NCBI GenBank assembly: GCA_007844125.1
Contig: CM017567.1
Coordinates: 35,933,885-35,997,884 of the forward strand
DNA length: 64,000 bases
Direction: 5' to 3'
Source of the DNA: Sinonovacula constricta
Lineage: Eukaryota > Mollusca > Bivalvia > Cardiida > Solecurtidae
The notes beneath the pieces are model-generated. The model did no database searches and was not told the origin of the DNA. It saw nothing but the letters and a program-made list of their open reading frames with translations. This document shows positions 46,401-58,200 of the stretch, in pieces. The position numbers were made by a program, and so were the translations under genes. The stretch's first letter is position 1; each line of letters starts with the position of its first letter.

Positions 46401-49381
46401 TAAATACACAGACATACACAAATATGTATATATATATATATATAATGATTGATTGATTGAAACTAGTTTAATATTAGGGTCAGCACATACTTTCAGATTT
46501 TATTGTGACCCCGACTTGTTGCCAATGCATGGCTTAATTAAAGGTTATTTGTTTAGTTTGGTCTAAAATGAGCCCTCATAGGGTACCTAGTTTACGTACC
46601 CATTTAAAAAGATGAAATTGATTTCTTTGTTTTTGATCCTATATGAAGGGTGAATGAGGTTACTTGTGAATTCCACAGCCTAATCTAAAGCTTTCCACTC
46701 AAAAACCTAGGGCCAGGTTGTTATCTCAAATTGAGATTTAGCTTTTTAAACTGAAGGAAGTTCCTACTGCATGGTCAACCTCTTCCCTTACAAAAAAGAA
46801 AGGGTAGAGAAGTGGTTCACCTTTAGAGGTACTGCAAGCTAGTCGTCGATTAGATTTGTAATTTTTAACTGGCCAAAGTGTTTATACCCATACTTGATGT
46901 CTGGATATCCGGGACCCAACCGCCCTCTACACCAACTTATTGGACACTTAACACACAAGCAGTTTTGAGTGGAGAGCATTATTGATCGTCCTGGTAATAT
47001 ACATATACATTGGACATATAATTTGACCAGGACGAACACAAGCACACAGCTAAACTACATGTACATATATTATATACATGATATACATGACAATGGAATG
47101 TTTTTTTTATTTTTTTTCCACTGGACATAGAGTGCATAGGACAGGGTTAAGCATGAGGGGGGGGGGGGGGGGGGGGGGGGGTGGGGGTATCTACATAGTG
47201 TACCCTTTATTATATATTTACATTATCTATGTATTAAATAGGATGTTTCCACTTTGGTTTGCGACCTGTGTGAGTCCTTTGGGGGCTACCATTTATTCAG
47301 CTTCCCTACACTTTATTATTACTTTTTGGTGACCTTTATTTTAGGTATTGATACTGTCTTTAAATTCAATTTCAGGTTTCTTATGTATATATATTTAATG
47401 TTATTTATTTCCTGTAAGTAATTAAACAGGGCGTTATTTATTAATTCTGCTTTGTCTGTAAAGATTTCCATTTGCGCATTTGATGATCGCATAATTATAA
47501 TTGTCAGCTATTTGCTTAATTGTTTGCGGCTGTCTTTGTGTTAACTATTAGTGAGAGTCCTATATCTATTTGAAGAGGTTCGAGTCCTACATAATGGGGT
47601 AGGGAAGGTGGTGTTATTTGTTTGGTATCCAAGTTTAAATTGTACAAAAGCGATATAATTCGTTGTGTTTATGGCTTTAAAGGGTACTTGGGCCATTTAC
47701 CTAGCATTCTGAAAACGTCTCTATTTGTGCTTAAGTTATTGCTGATTCTGCTGGCTCTGGCCAAATATTTAAGACTGCATATGTCTATTTGGTCTTGAAT
47801 TGAGAATTCTCCTATTTCCGTGTGTATTACTTCAGTTCTTGAGTATCCCGGTACCCCAAGTATTATTCTAATTGCTATATTTTGTAGTTTCTGTAATTTG
47901 TCTAATGATTTATTTGCTGATCCATAGGCTACTAGTCCAAAATGTAATTTTGAGGGCAGGTGTGACCAGGTTGCCCATAACAGTTAATTGTAGGGTAGCC
48001 TCGTTGAACTTTACTGCCAAGGCATTCTTATTTCTGGTTAATCGAACTTCTTCAACATTGTTGTTTTGCTTAATTGAGGATATCGTTTCATTGATCAATT
48101 GGTCTGTCCTAATTTTTAACAATTCCAGTAAATCTGTAATGTTGCTGTTTGATTATCCAATCATATGATCCGAAGCTTAAGTTAGTTGTCTTCGATATAA
48201 GGTCTTGTCTAATCTTAATTGAGAGTCCATTTTTAGTTTGTTGATGGGGCGCAGCCATTTCCTATGAAATGCATAAAGGCTGCCACAACCTATGCTGCTT
48301 TCATGTCACCGTCTCCCCCATACCAGGGATTTTGGACCCAGATGGGTTGGGAGGGAGAGGGTCCAGGATAGTCAAGATGGATGAGAGAGTCCTGGGGGAT
48401 CTGGATCCCCTTCTCTTATTTTACACTAGCTGAAAGTCTGTTCACGGTCCCCTAAGCGGGGAGACTAGGGACGATTTCTGCACCAGTGGATGGAGGCTAT
48501 CAGGGGCACAAGGGACCCCTCCAGCACCCTGTTTAGACATGAAAGGTCCCCTGATTGAATATGCGAGAAGGAAGCAGGTGATTATTTGGGGGTAGGACGG
48601 GAGCTGCTCCCCGGGACACTATCATCAAATCTTAGCAATTTCCCACCATTTGAAACCGCAGAGCAGTCCAAACTTCTATTTCGCTTAGTTCTTGGAGTCT
48701 CCATTATCCCAAATCCACTATTGCGCCTACAAATACTACTCAAGATACCAGTAAGTGATAAATGCAATAAGTGAGGAGGGGGGACGTGAAGTTAGTGAAT
48801 GTATTTGTAAGGAAGAAGAAGTCTGTGGAAAATGAATTTGCCACAATGAGAGTCAAGCCTCATGCAAATCTGATGGACAGGACTTGCACCGATGAAAAAA
48901 GATGAGATGATGGAAAAGTGATGACGGAGACCTCGTTGCGGGTAATATATATATACTATATGTTTACCTATTTACCTAAATGTCCGGACTTATCCATATA
49001 TAAGATCAATTTACCGAAGTGGTCATTTACCGAAGTGACTGGTACCCGTTCAAATCAATATCAAATTAGTAAGTGCTTTTTTTTTTACTTTGATCCTCTA
49101 TATTTACACTGATTGAGATTAAAAGAGCACGGATTGGTCAACAGAAGATAGGAAGTTTCCTATATACTGGGAAAAAATGAAACATAAAATCTTTTCAATT
49201 TATGAATGACAATTCAATTTTTTATGATCACTGTCACTGATAAAAACATTTTGAAACCTAAAATGCTGATAATAATTTTTTGGAACTCACCTAATACTGG
49301 CAGTGTCTTGCTTATTTTGTGTTCAACAGTTCTTAATATTTTCTCTACGTCTTCAAGCCCTATAGGAGATTTCCATACCAT
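30364..49381 (-). CDS. Gene B: paralogue of gene A, 11 coding exons, frameshifted in exon 9
   Basis: Exons in order: 49381-49291 (acceptor at 49407), 45059-44852, 42424-42361, 41585-41438, 39934-39800, 38084-38052, 36935-36585, 35862-35725, 35245-35173, 34594-34415, 31424-30364. Each matches gene A in position, phase and sequence, and all except exons 9 and 10 match in length. Exon 10 is 15 nt shorter, in frame. Exon 9 is 73 nt against 72 in A because of a T7 run where A has T6; the shifted frame meets a TGA at 34521-34519. With the extra T ignored the product would be about 826 residues. The last exon adds about 350 residues rich in Ser, Asp, Asn and Glu, with SAPACTPTQLGPRAV near its start and a stop at 30366-30364. 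Either B is a young pseudogene making a truncated protein, or the extra T is an assembly or allelic error. The gene is not a family I can name. Confidence 0.72.
32173..32475. repeat. 14-bp minisatellite (CTGAATTATGTGTC), unit 2
   Basis: About 21 units. The order of variants differs from the first array, showing independent turnover since the local duplication. Confidence 0.92.
32957..33335. repeat. Dispersed repeat, second copy
   Basis: Partner of 21945-22340, in gene B intron 10. It has ACAGGTTAAGGCAGCCATTT, GCTGTATTAAACTCACCACT and ATGAATTTCATGAGCTTTCC. Confidence 0.7.
33340..34414. other. Gene B intron 10, no gene seen
   Basis: From 33600 it matches gene A positions 1-795, which identifies that part of the window's left edge as intron 10 of gene A. 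Confidence 0.6.
34725..35015 (+). mobile_element. tRNA-headed SINE (family 1), copy B partner
   Basis: Same insertion as 1110-1404. The head keeps GTAGAGCGTTGGCTCCAGGT but the B box is damaged (AGGCCAAGGGGGCTGCGAC), so it should not be transcribable by Pol III. Confidence 0.75.
37110..37369. mobile_element. MITE with TTA target duplication, gene B
   Basis: Partner of 3531-3791. Left flank and end TTA-GGCCCTATTCACCAAC, right end GGTGAATACAGGCC-TTA. The preserved TTA pair supports a PIF/Harbinger-type origin. It is inserted inside an older SINE. Confidence 0.75.
39078..39366 (-). mobile_element. 5'-truncated non-LTR retrotransposon, gene B only
   Basis: The minus strand encodes SFFPRAIRLWNELPTEIKDA then PTVPAFASGLNRFYAF and a stop, the typical end of a LINE reverse-transcriptase polyprotein. 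After about 100 bp the element ends in GTTGAAGTTGAAGT, a short tandem tail as in CR1/L2-like elements. Gene A has the uninterrupted site (about 7640), so the insertion followed the duplication. It lies in intron 5. Confidence 0.8.
40405..41095. repeat. About 145-bp tandem repeat element, gene B
   Basis: Partner of 8705-9510, starting GAGGGTCATGATGGCCCT and ending TTGTGCTCAGGTGAGCTAA. It is shorter because part of the first unit is missing. Confidence 0.7.
42165..42340 (-). mobile_element. Degenerate tRNA-like SINE of the same kind, gene B only
   Basis: It keeps GGGAGAAGAATGTGGAGCCA and the order of blocks of the 13719 element, and ends TCTTCCTATCACCGGGCTAC. The tRNA portion has many changes. 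It sits within 25 bp of the exon 3 donor and has no counterpart in gene A, where the same interval is about 35 bp. Confidence 0.6.
42435..44215. repeat. 30-bp intronic minisatellite, gene B (about 59 units)
   Basis: Same locus as 10705-11580 but twice as long. A 60-bp higher-order unit (ATTAACATTAGGATTTAATA followed by an ATTTACATTACGATTTAATA type) repeats about five times at 42590-42900, and a second 60-bp pattern with ACCCTAACATTAGG occurs at 43240-43440. Confidence 0.93.
44335..44506 (-). mobile_element. tRNA-headed SINE (family 2), gene B
   Basis: Same insertion as 11690-11900, with small deletions. The reverse strand has GGGCGCTCATAGCGTAGTGG and GGGTTCAAATCCC. Confidence 0.7.
45349..45649 (-). 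mobile_element. tRNA-headed SINE (family 1), gene B intron 1
   Basis: Partner of 14142-14442. The reverse strand gives GGACCTGGTAGCGCAATCAG and an intact B-box-like GGTTCGATCC, better preserved than in copy A. Confidence 0.78.
46276..46612. other. Gene B intron 1 segment absent from gene A
   Basis: About 335 bp between the shared AATTAGTCATAAAGT and GAAATTGATTTCT, with a short AT array (46427-46443). No inverted repeats or coding frame seen; it could equally be a deletion in A. Confidence 0.45.
47909..48770 (-). pseudogene. Decayed retroelement-like coding relic, gene B intron 1
   Basis: Partner of 16380-17500 with its own gaps: the block around 16780-17040 of copy A is largely missing near 48300. 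The open parts are NNNVEEVRLTRNKNALAVKF and METPRTKRNRSLDCSAVSNG, both minus strand. Confidence 0.35.
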
Positions 49382-49536
49382 TTTAACAAAAAAAATCACT
49401 TTTTTTCCTGAAAAGAAAGTGGAAATGGGGTTTCCCGTAATTTGTGTAAAACGCGGAGGGAGCTTAAAGGTTGGTTTCCAGTCGTTTCCCCCACACTGAC
49501 ATTTCCTCCTGGATGTTTCCTCCAGGATGTTTCCTC

Positions 49537-49648
<112 letters not shown>

Positions 49649-50904
49649 GTAATGTGCAGATATACTATATAATGATGATATTGTTCTTTATGAAATATTT
49701 AGTATCATTGATACTAATGATACTTTACATAAACATGTTATAATCCTTCTTTTATTATGTTTTAAATTAATTTTTTACAATTTACTTAAAGTTTTTGTTG
49801 TAACTGTTTATGGTGGATACATATATTACTAGAGATGATTATGTATGCATTGATGATATAAAATATTAAACAATTAGTCATTTAGCATAAATTGTGTGAA
49901 AACTATTTTTTTAATTTTTGTGTTAATTTATATTGCCAATAATGTATTAAAGGTATTGGAAAAATTATTCAATCAACTCTGAATCATTATTTTAAATCCA
50001 TTTAATTGGCATGTGCTTTTCTTTGATCATTAAAGTTCAAAGTTTTGAGATAATTATGTATGCATTGATAATATAAAATATTAAACAATTAGTCATTTAA
50101 CATAAATTGTGTGTAAACAATTTTTCAAAGTTTGTGTTTATTTATGTTGGGATAAAATAATGTGTTAAAGGTGATGGAAAAATTATTCAATCAAATCTGA
50201 ATCATTATTTTAAATCCATTTAATTGGCATGTGCTTTTCTTTGATCATTAAAGTTCAAAGTTTTGATTAAAATTAATTAGTTTCTATGAAAGAAGTTTAT
50301 TATTACAAGATAAGCAAACTGTGGAAGTTGCCTATATAAAAGAGCTAACATTACTTGTGGTGATTCCTTTATTCAATTTTTATGATCTTGGGGAGTTTTC
50401 ATTCAATTCAATGATTATGAGGTGTAATATACTTATGTAATATTAAGTTAAGATTGTGTGATTTGAGTAAACTTTGCAAGTGAAACGCAATAAAACATTA
50501 TTTGTGGTACTGATGAGGTGTTATAAATTATTATGTTAAGATTGTGTGGTTTTGGTAATTTGATGATGATGAGGTATAATATATTTTGTAAGCTATTATT
50601 ATGTTAAGATTGTGTGATTTGAGTAAACTGTGCAAGTGAAAAGCAATAAAACATTATTTGTGGTACTGATGATGATGTTATTTATTAATGTAATATTTCT
50701 TTAAGTTTGTTAGCACATAGTAAACATTTGAAATAATTGCAAGTGAAAGGTATATAACACATGATTTGTGGTAATATATTAATGCAGATATGATATAAAA
50801 TTACTTTTAACCAGATGGCTTTGTTATTTCTTCATTGATATAAATCCTATCATTTGTAAAGAAACATAATTGCTACTAAGCTGTTTAAAATGTGTCAAAT
50901 ACAC

Positions 50905-51095
50905 ATAACACTACATGTTTCACACCTGCCATATTCTGTTAATAGTCTATGTACAGTTTTGTAGTGTAACTATCTCAAACAATCCACACATTTCACTCCA
51001 GTAAACACTACATGTTTCACACCTGCCATATCCTGTTAATAGTCTTTGTACAGTTTTGTAGTGTAACTATCTCAAACAATTCACACATTTCACTC
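50905..51095. repeat. 97-bp tandem pair inside the 2.14-kb element
   Basis: Two near-identical units contain ACTACATGTTTCACACCTGC and AGTTTTGTAGTGTAACTATC. Confidence 0.85.
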
Positions 51096-51117
51096 CAGTA
51101 AATGCTTGGTAAATCTA

Positions 51118-51246
<129 letters not shown>

Positions 51247-51639
51247 ATAATTAACAAAATCAATAAAATAACTTTACTATTTAATTTTCATACATAATTG
51301 AAAACTATATACATGTTATGTTATTTGTAAAATAAATGTATGGTAATCTTGATTCTTTTAGTATTTAGATGAATAAAATGTGAATATTATTTCTATATTT
51401 CTATATCATTAATTAAACTATTGTAAATGCAACAAACCAATTGTACCTCAAAATTATGTATGTATTTAAGTAAAAATATAAACCTTTCCCATCTTTCACA
51501 ACTACTTTTTATATAGTATATATATATAGGGAAGGAAACATCCTGGAGGAAACTGCAGTGTGGGGGAAACATCCAGGGGAGGAACTTGCTTGTGGGGGAA
51601 ACGATTGGATACCTTAAAGGTTGCTGGTAGTTTCGGTAA

Positions 51640-52271
51640 AGGGTACAGCATTCGGTAAATGGAAAATTCGGAAAATTCATTTCACTTTGACGTTTTACGT
51701 CTGCGCTATTTTTATATTGATATAAAAGGCATATCGACACAATTATTTCATCTGACGGTAATATGTATTTGCTAAGATTGAATTATAGCTATATTAATAT
51801 TGTGCGGTGTTCATTTTGTGTTGTTTTACGTTTAAAACTGGATATGTACCTGATCCCGCATATTAACATTAAACCGGAAACGGAAATTTGCCGCGATATG
51901 ACAATTTGTAGATTTCCCGCGGAATCTCTCGATGGCTGAGTTGATGTAAACATAAAATTTAACAAACACAAAAGCTGTCTGGAACATGTAATGTGTTTAT
52001 TATTACTTTTATACCAATTGAATTAATATGTATGTATAGGTACAACACCGCCTCAGTAATTTAAATGTTAATTTTAAATAATATGATATCTTGGGAAGTT
52101 AGGCCAATTGCAACTGCCTTATGCAAGAATGAGTTTTTAAAGTTCAGTGTTAAATGATTACGATGCATTTAAAGTCATGCACATTTTATCCAATATTATA
52201 TCATGTTTTGAGTACAATTTAGATTTATTAGATTAACCTAACCCTTCATCTTTTCCCTTTCATCTTTGCAG
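51640..52271. promoter_or_regulatory. Head-to-head intergenic region between gene B and RIF1
   Basis: Gene B is transcribed leftward and RIF1 rightward, so this interval should hold both promoters, with the 2.14-kb transposon lying on the gene B side. The stretch 51640-51755 is the only part shared with gene A's upstream region (21650-21784). A pyrimidine tract ending TTTGCAG at 52271 implies that RIF1 has a 5' untranslated exon somewhere in 51760-52200. A locally GC-richer patch lies around 51850-51930. No TATA box is obvious. Confidence 0.4.
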
Positions 52272-52296
52272 CCTCTGTGATACAGTGTCAATACAA

Positions 52297-55200
52297 ATGG
52301 CACTGAACAACAACAGTCCTGAGATGGCAGTTAAGGAAATGCTCTCCATCCTGACCTCAACATCAACAGGGGATCAAGGCAAGATCGACCTGTATGACAA
52401 ATTTGCAAGGTAAAGAACAAATTTTTATGTATAAGTATATATAAATATCGGTTATAACCATGCTAGTTTTAGGTCATAAATCGAGGTGTAGACCGACCGC
52501 AATAGCTCAAGTGGTAGAGTGTCGGCTTGCAGATTGGGAGTTCACGGGTTCAAACCCCCAGCGGGGTCAAACCAAAGACAAAAAGTTGGTTGCATTGGCT
52601 TCCCTCCTGCCGGGGCTAAGGGGACTACATTACACCTGACTCACTGATGTCAGTATAATGGACCAACCAGGTTCAGTGCCTGGGCACCTTATAAGTGCCT
52701 TTGTGCTATAATGATAGAAATGTTGCTGCATAGCATCGTCGAAAATGCCCGCAAATCCCAAATAGTGGTGTGGGGGTCGTATCTGGATATTTATGATCAC
52801 CTCTGTAAATGACCATTTTACTAACTTGCACTTGCAAAAAAAATAGATTGGTTACTTTGGAAAATTGTATATTTATGTAGTAACTTAGAAATGTGACTTT
52901 GTTTTATGACCATTGCAACATGTACCAAAATTTGAAAAAGCACAGGACAATGGCATTCACCAGCGTTTCCGTTAATGGGCGTAAATTTTAAGGTCGGGGA
53001 AGTCCATGGGAGGTTCAGTTTTATAGCTTTATGCTAGGTCACAGTGCACTCAACAATTCTGGCCAATATGCTTTGTTAATTGCCTTAAGCGTGTTTTCAT
53101 AACGCCGCAGCCGCTGACCCGATTCGGCATCCTGTGAAGACATACACCATTATGGGACTTCCAAAAATTTATATGGAAGTCTGGCCTTCAAAAAACAAAA
53201 TCATAGTAGAAGCACTGATTCACATGCAAGCCAAATTCAAAAGTAACAACAAATCTTGTGATGAGTCACTAAACAAAAAGAGCAAACCTAACAGTTTCCA
53301 TCTTGGAATGTCTGTCTGCAAAAGGGACTGACTGGGGATAGCTTAAACCGGTTTTACTGAGCTCTAGATAAGATTTTAGTGAATTGATTGAAAACTCCCC
53401 AAGATCATAAAGATTGAATAAAGGAATTTTTTTTTAATTTTTTTTATTACAACCGGAATAAAAAAAAATGAGTACATTATTTTTACCTTCATTTTTTAAA
53501 CTGCTTGAATATGGCATACTGCATTTATATTGTGAAAAGAAAGTGTTGTTGGGATTTTACTCTGGTTGAATTTGCAACCAGTTAAGGGCATTGTTTCATT
53601 GTACAACTGATTCAGCCAAATAAGATAACATTCACCTGACATGTTTTGTAAGAAAATAGATGATCAGAAATGAGTTGTGCACAACTTTAAAAAACATTAT
53701 CTTAATTGGATTTTCTGGGCATATCTGTTATGTCTAGAAGTGAAATATTTTGTCTTTTTAAAAGAGTAAAATATGCAGATGTGCCCCTTACCTGGAGCCC
53801 TGGCTCTAAGCATGATTTGTATTGGAATGTATTGTAAACCTAATGGCTGAATAAAAAATATAAACTGTATGGGTTTTTTTTATGTGACTGAACTTGACAT
53901 TTATTTATGGTTATGTAAGTTTGAACCTCTTTGACTTTCTAATTTTTTATTTTTTTTTGGCACCAATGACAAGCACATTTATGTTCCGGATAAGCAAACT
54001 GTAACCTCTTAATTTAGAAAAATTATCACACTAATATTATCAATAACATGTATTACAGCTTCTTATTTACTGTTATTTACCTGTATAAGACTGATATCTC
54101 GTAGGCAAGTTAATTGTTCATTCTTCAGTTGATCTGCATTGTTAGGCGCTTGAATGTTTATATCGGTCAGTAAGTGACGAGGATCATGACCTCATGTGAC
54201 GCTGTGTCCTAGTTTGTAAATTGATAACACGCTGGAGGGCATTATTTTGCTAATTAGCGAATGCAAGTCTTATCATAGATGACATTGTTAAAGTCAAGAT
54301 GGTCGCAATTGAGGTCACTGTTTACATAAAAAATACACAATATGTTCTTGTAGAACTGGTTGTTAGGCCAGATTAGCGGCGTGTCAGTTATTGTCGTCAA
54401 GTTTTACATTGAATAAATAAGCCAAATAGTTTGTACTTACGAAAATTAGCTTTAATAGAGACGTTGCTTTAGTGATGTGGTCATAAGGTGGCATATTACT
54501 GTACTATAAAAAACTGAAGCACGTTGAAAGGCACAATCAGACATGATGATTGATTTATTCAGCTCATTGTAGTAAAATACCAACAGTAATGCTAATGTCA
54601 AAAAAGAAATCTTAGCACAATATATCTAGTATTATTTCTGCTTGCTGACTACGGAAGTTTTTTCTTTTATTGACTAATGTTCAGTTACTGTAAAAGTAAG
54701 GAGTTTCTTAGTAAAAGTGAGGATTTTTTGTGGCGGGCTATATAAGGGCTCATGGTCTCTTTATGTCACAAATATAACAGTGCTCCGGGTAATTCTTTTG
54801 GTCAATTAGTTTTCACTACAAGATTTTTTTGACAGTTTTTTAAATATTCGGGGCCGCAAAAGTTGGCGCTGCTATATTTTTATTAGAATACATGTTCTGA
54901 GACTAAATTAGTGATTCTCTTCTGCTGGTTTGCAGAAGACTGTGCAATTTTTATAATCGTACAAACTCTTCCTTTCCTAGAAGCAGCCATTGTACTAATC
55001 ATACAGGGTGATTTTTACCCTAGCACATCGTTTGACTGCTAAATCCATATGTAATCAATTATACAGTGCTACCGTATCTTTTACCCTGTAAGTTTTGCCC
55101 CAACCAGTGTGTATATACATTTCCTCCTTGATCATTTTTACTGAAAACAAAACTATGAGGAAATCGATTGTAAATCATTTTCCACTTCCCCAAATCGTTT

Positions 55201-58200
55201 TAGTACGATAAGATTTTAATTTCAATTCGTTTAACATCAAAATCAATTTGTAAGAACGATAAAACGATGCTTATCTGGAGCACTGTATCATGTAGCATGT
55301 CAGACAACACATTTTACTGGAACCGGCAATCGGTAGAGCGTCGGCTCCCGGTACCCGGGTTCGAACTCAGGCCACAACATACCATAGTCGTTAAAAATGG
55401 TATTGGTATAGCTCCCTTTCTAATGCTCAAGCAAATATAAGGGTAGTTGCATGACTGGTTGGGCTGTTGTCATGATAATGTGACTGGGTGTGTTATCATG
55501 CCATGTGTTCACGGCATGTTATACATGGTTAAGGCAGCACTGTATATGCTTCAAGTGGACACCATCTCCAGATAACTGAAGATGATAACCCGATAACAAA
55601 CATTACACATTTTACAGCCTCAACCAATATGAGCCAGATTACAGCATTAATCTGTCTATTTGCAAAACATTTTTTATTTATTTAATTAGATAAGATAGGT
55701 AGATCTGTGTGCATTCTCCAGCAGTAATAATTTAATATTTTTTATTTTATTTTTTGGTAAACTAGCGCCAGTGGTCATGTGGTAGAATTGCTGCTTTTAA
55801 CTCCTCTGACAGCTTGGTGGTGTTCCGCCCTCTTGAATTGAAACAGAATTTCATCTTATTTCTTTTCAGACAATTCCAGGAGGCAGAGGTTTCTTTATTT
55901 AGCTTCGATGTCCGACAGAACATGTCCAATTTGGCTCGGGTACTTTTGAGGGACATCATGTCAGCCAACCCAGAAGTTTGTCAGGGAGCATTGGCAACTA
56001 TGTGTGTGTGTCTGCATGATTCAGATATTGTTAGGTGAGTAGGAATTATCGAATGTTACTGCTCTGTATATCAGAATGATCTCACATGGCTGTTTGATGG
56101 CTGGGTTTGTCAACCCACCAAGAATTATCAGCAGTTATTCAGTGATCAATTGAAACAAAGTCAGTGGTCTAGTCGTTAATAAGTTGGACTCCAGATTGGA
56201 GGGTCCCTGGTTCGAACCCCAGAAACTGACCAAGTGCTGTTAGTCCTTCAGCAAGACTATTTACTGCACATTGTTTTAGGTATTCATTACCTTAGTACTG
56301 GTTCTACCCAGGAAGTGGATAGTCGAGAGAGGTTAATATAAGTTAAAAAAAACTTGTTTTCCAATTGACTATAAATAAATAGGTTTAAACTAAACAAATA
56401 CAGTGCTGCTTTTACTTTGCATGGTATGCAAGACTCATTTGCAATACAACACTCAGTAATACTGACACTTGATTGACCATTGAGTCTTGGTACTGTTATA
56501 CATGACTCACGTGCAATGATACCACACACAGTCCCATGATACTGACACTTGATTGGCCATTGAGTTTTGGTACTGTTATGGATGACTCACGTCCATTGAA
56601 ACCACTCTCAGTCCGATAATATTGACACTTGATTGGCATTGAGTCTTAGTACTGTTATACATGACCCACGTGCAATGGTACCACACACAGTCCCATGATA
56701 CTGGCACCTGATTGACCATTGAGTCTTTGTATTGTTGTTATTTGCTTGAGTGTAAGTAGAGTAACAGTAACATATTTAGGACTTGTTACTGAGACAGAAC
56801 CTGAGTCCTGCCATACCTATATCACTGCTGCAGTGCAGTAGACATCTCAGTTCATGTTGATCTTTTGCGGAGGCATTATACTTGATTATTGGCCTTTTTA
56901 TGAATAAGAATGTAAAGTTTTCTCAAAATTGCATGGTTACAAGATAACAAATCTCCACTAAGCAAGACTTAAATGATCGATAGTTTTCAATTGCTCAACA
57001 ATTTTTTCTTTTTTCATCAAAGAGCGCTGTCAGATGACGAAGCCCGCGAAATACTGAATATTCTGCATGGATGTATATTAAAGACGCAGAATAAGAGTTG
57101 CTGCACTAGAGCCCTGTGGTGTCTTGGCAAACAGAACATACCCACACATGTTGTCTCAAAGCAGGTTTGTTTTTTTGTAGCTTCTGCATTGTGTATTACA
57201 ATTAATTTTAAGCTTAAGTACCCTATTTTGTCTTCTTTGATACTTGCTAGCTCCTCGTAAGAACCCTATTCCAAGCCCATAACATTTCATCAAAACATTT
57301 TACTGACAGATGGTGATTTTTTTTTTTCACCGTACATCAGTTTTAAAAAAAAATAAGTTTCAGGTCTGTTATTTATGTTTTTCTTTGAGCATGAATTTTA
57401 TATTTTTCATCTCTGCTTCTCTTTCTCAGTTTTAATATGCATGTTTATTTATCTTAGCTTGATTTGGAGGTTGCTTTGAAAGTTATATTTTTATATAAGT
57501 TTCATTTAGAGCTTGTTCCGAAGGTTATATGTTTGTCTTAGCTTTATTTAGAGTTTGCTTTGTCGAAGGTTAGGTTGTTAGCTTTATTTAACAGTTGCTT
57601 TGAAGGTTATGTTTTTGTCTGATCTCCATGAATAGGTTGCTTTTTTATGTTTTTATCTTAGCATCATTAAGAGGCTTATTTTCATAATTTTTACGTAGTG
57701 TCCTGGGTTAACAGACTTATTAACTCAAGTCTGAGACAATTTTCAAGCATTTTTCAGATTTTAAACTGTTAAAATTATAACCAGTCAGAAGCTTGACAAC
57801 AACCTCGGACTCAGAAGTCGAAGTTTTATAACATTGGATCCAGGGCAGAATAAAGGCACCTTTCCCATGAAGATGTTTTCCACCTAATGAGTCCATTTTT
57901 CCTAAGCAAAGAATTTTTTTTTAATAATTTTGGTAAATATTTGTCGTAAATTTAATCTGATTGCCTTTGTTTTCATTTGAAAATTGCTGTTTTAGGTCTC
58001 TGAGCTAGTTCAGGCTGTGGAACATGCCGCTGAGATGTGGGGCGGCCAGTCCGTGACTGTGGAACATGAGTTGGTTAACACAATAGACAGGTACACTTTA
58101 CCAATATAATTTTTTAGTTTGAAATTTTAAAAGAATTTAAAAATCATATCAGTTACCTTTGGCAGCTGCTTTTTGTCTGTATTTTCATGTAAAGTTCACT

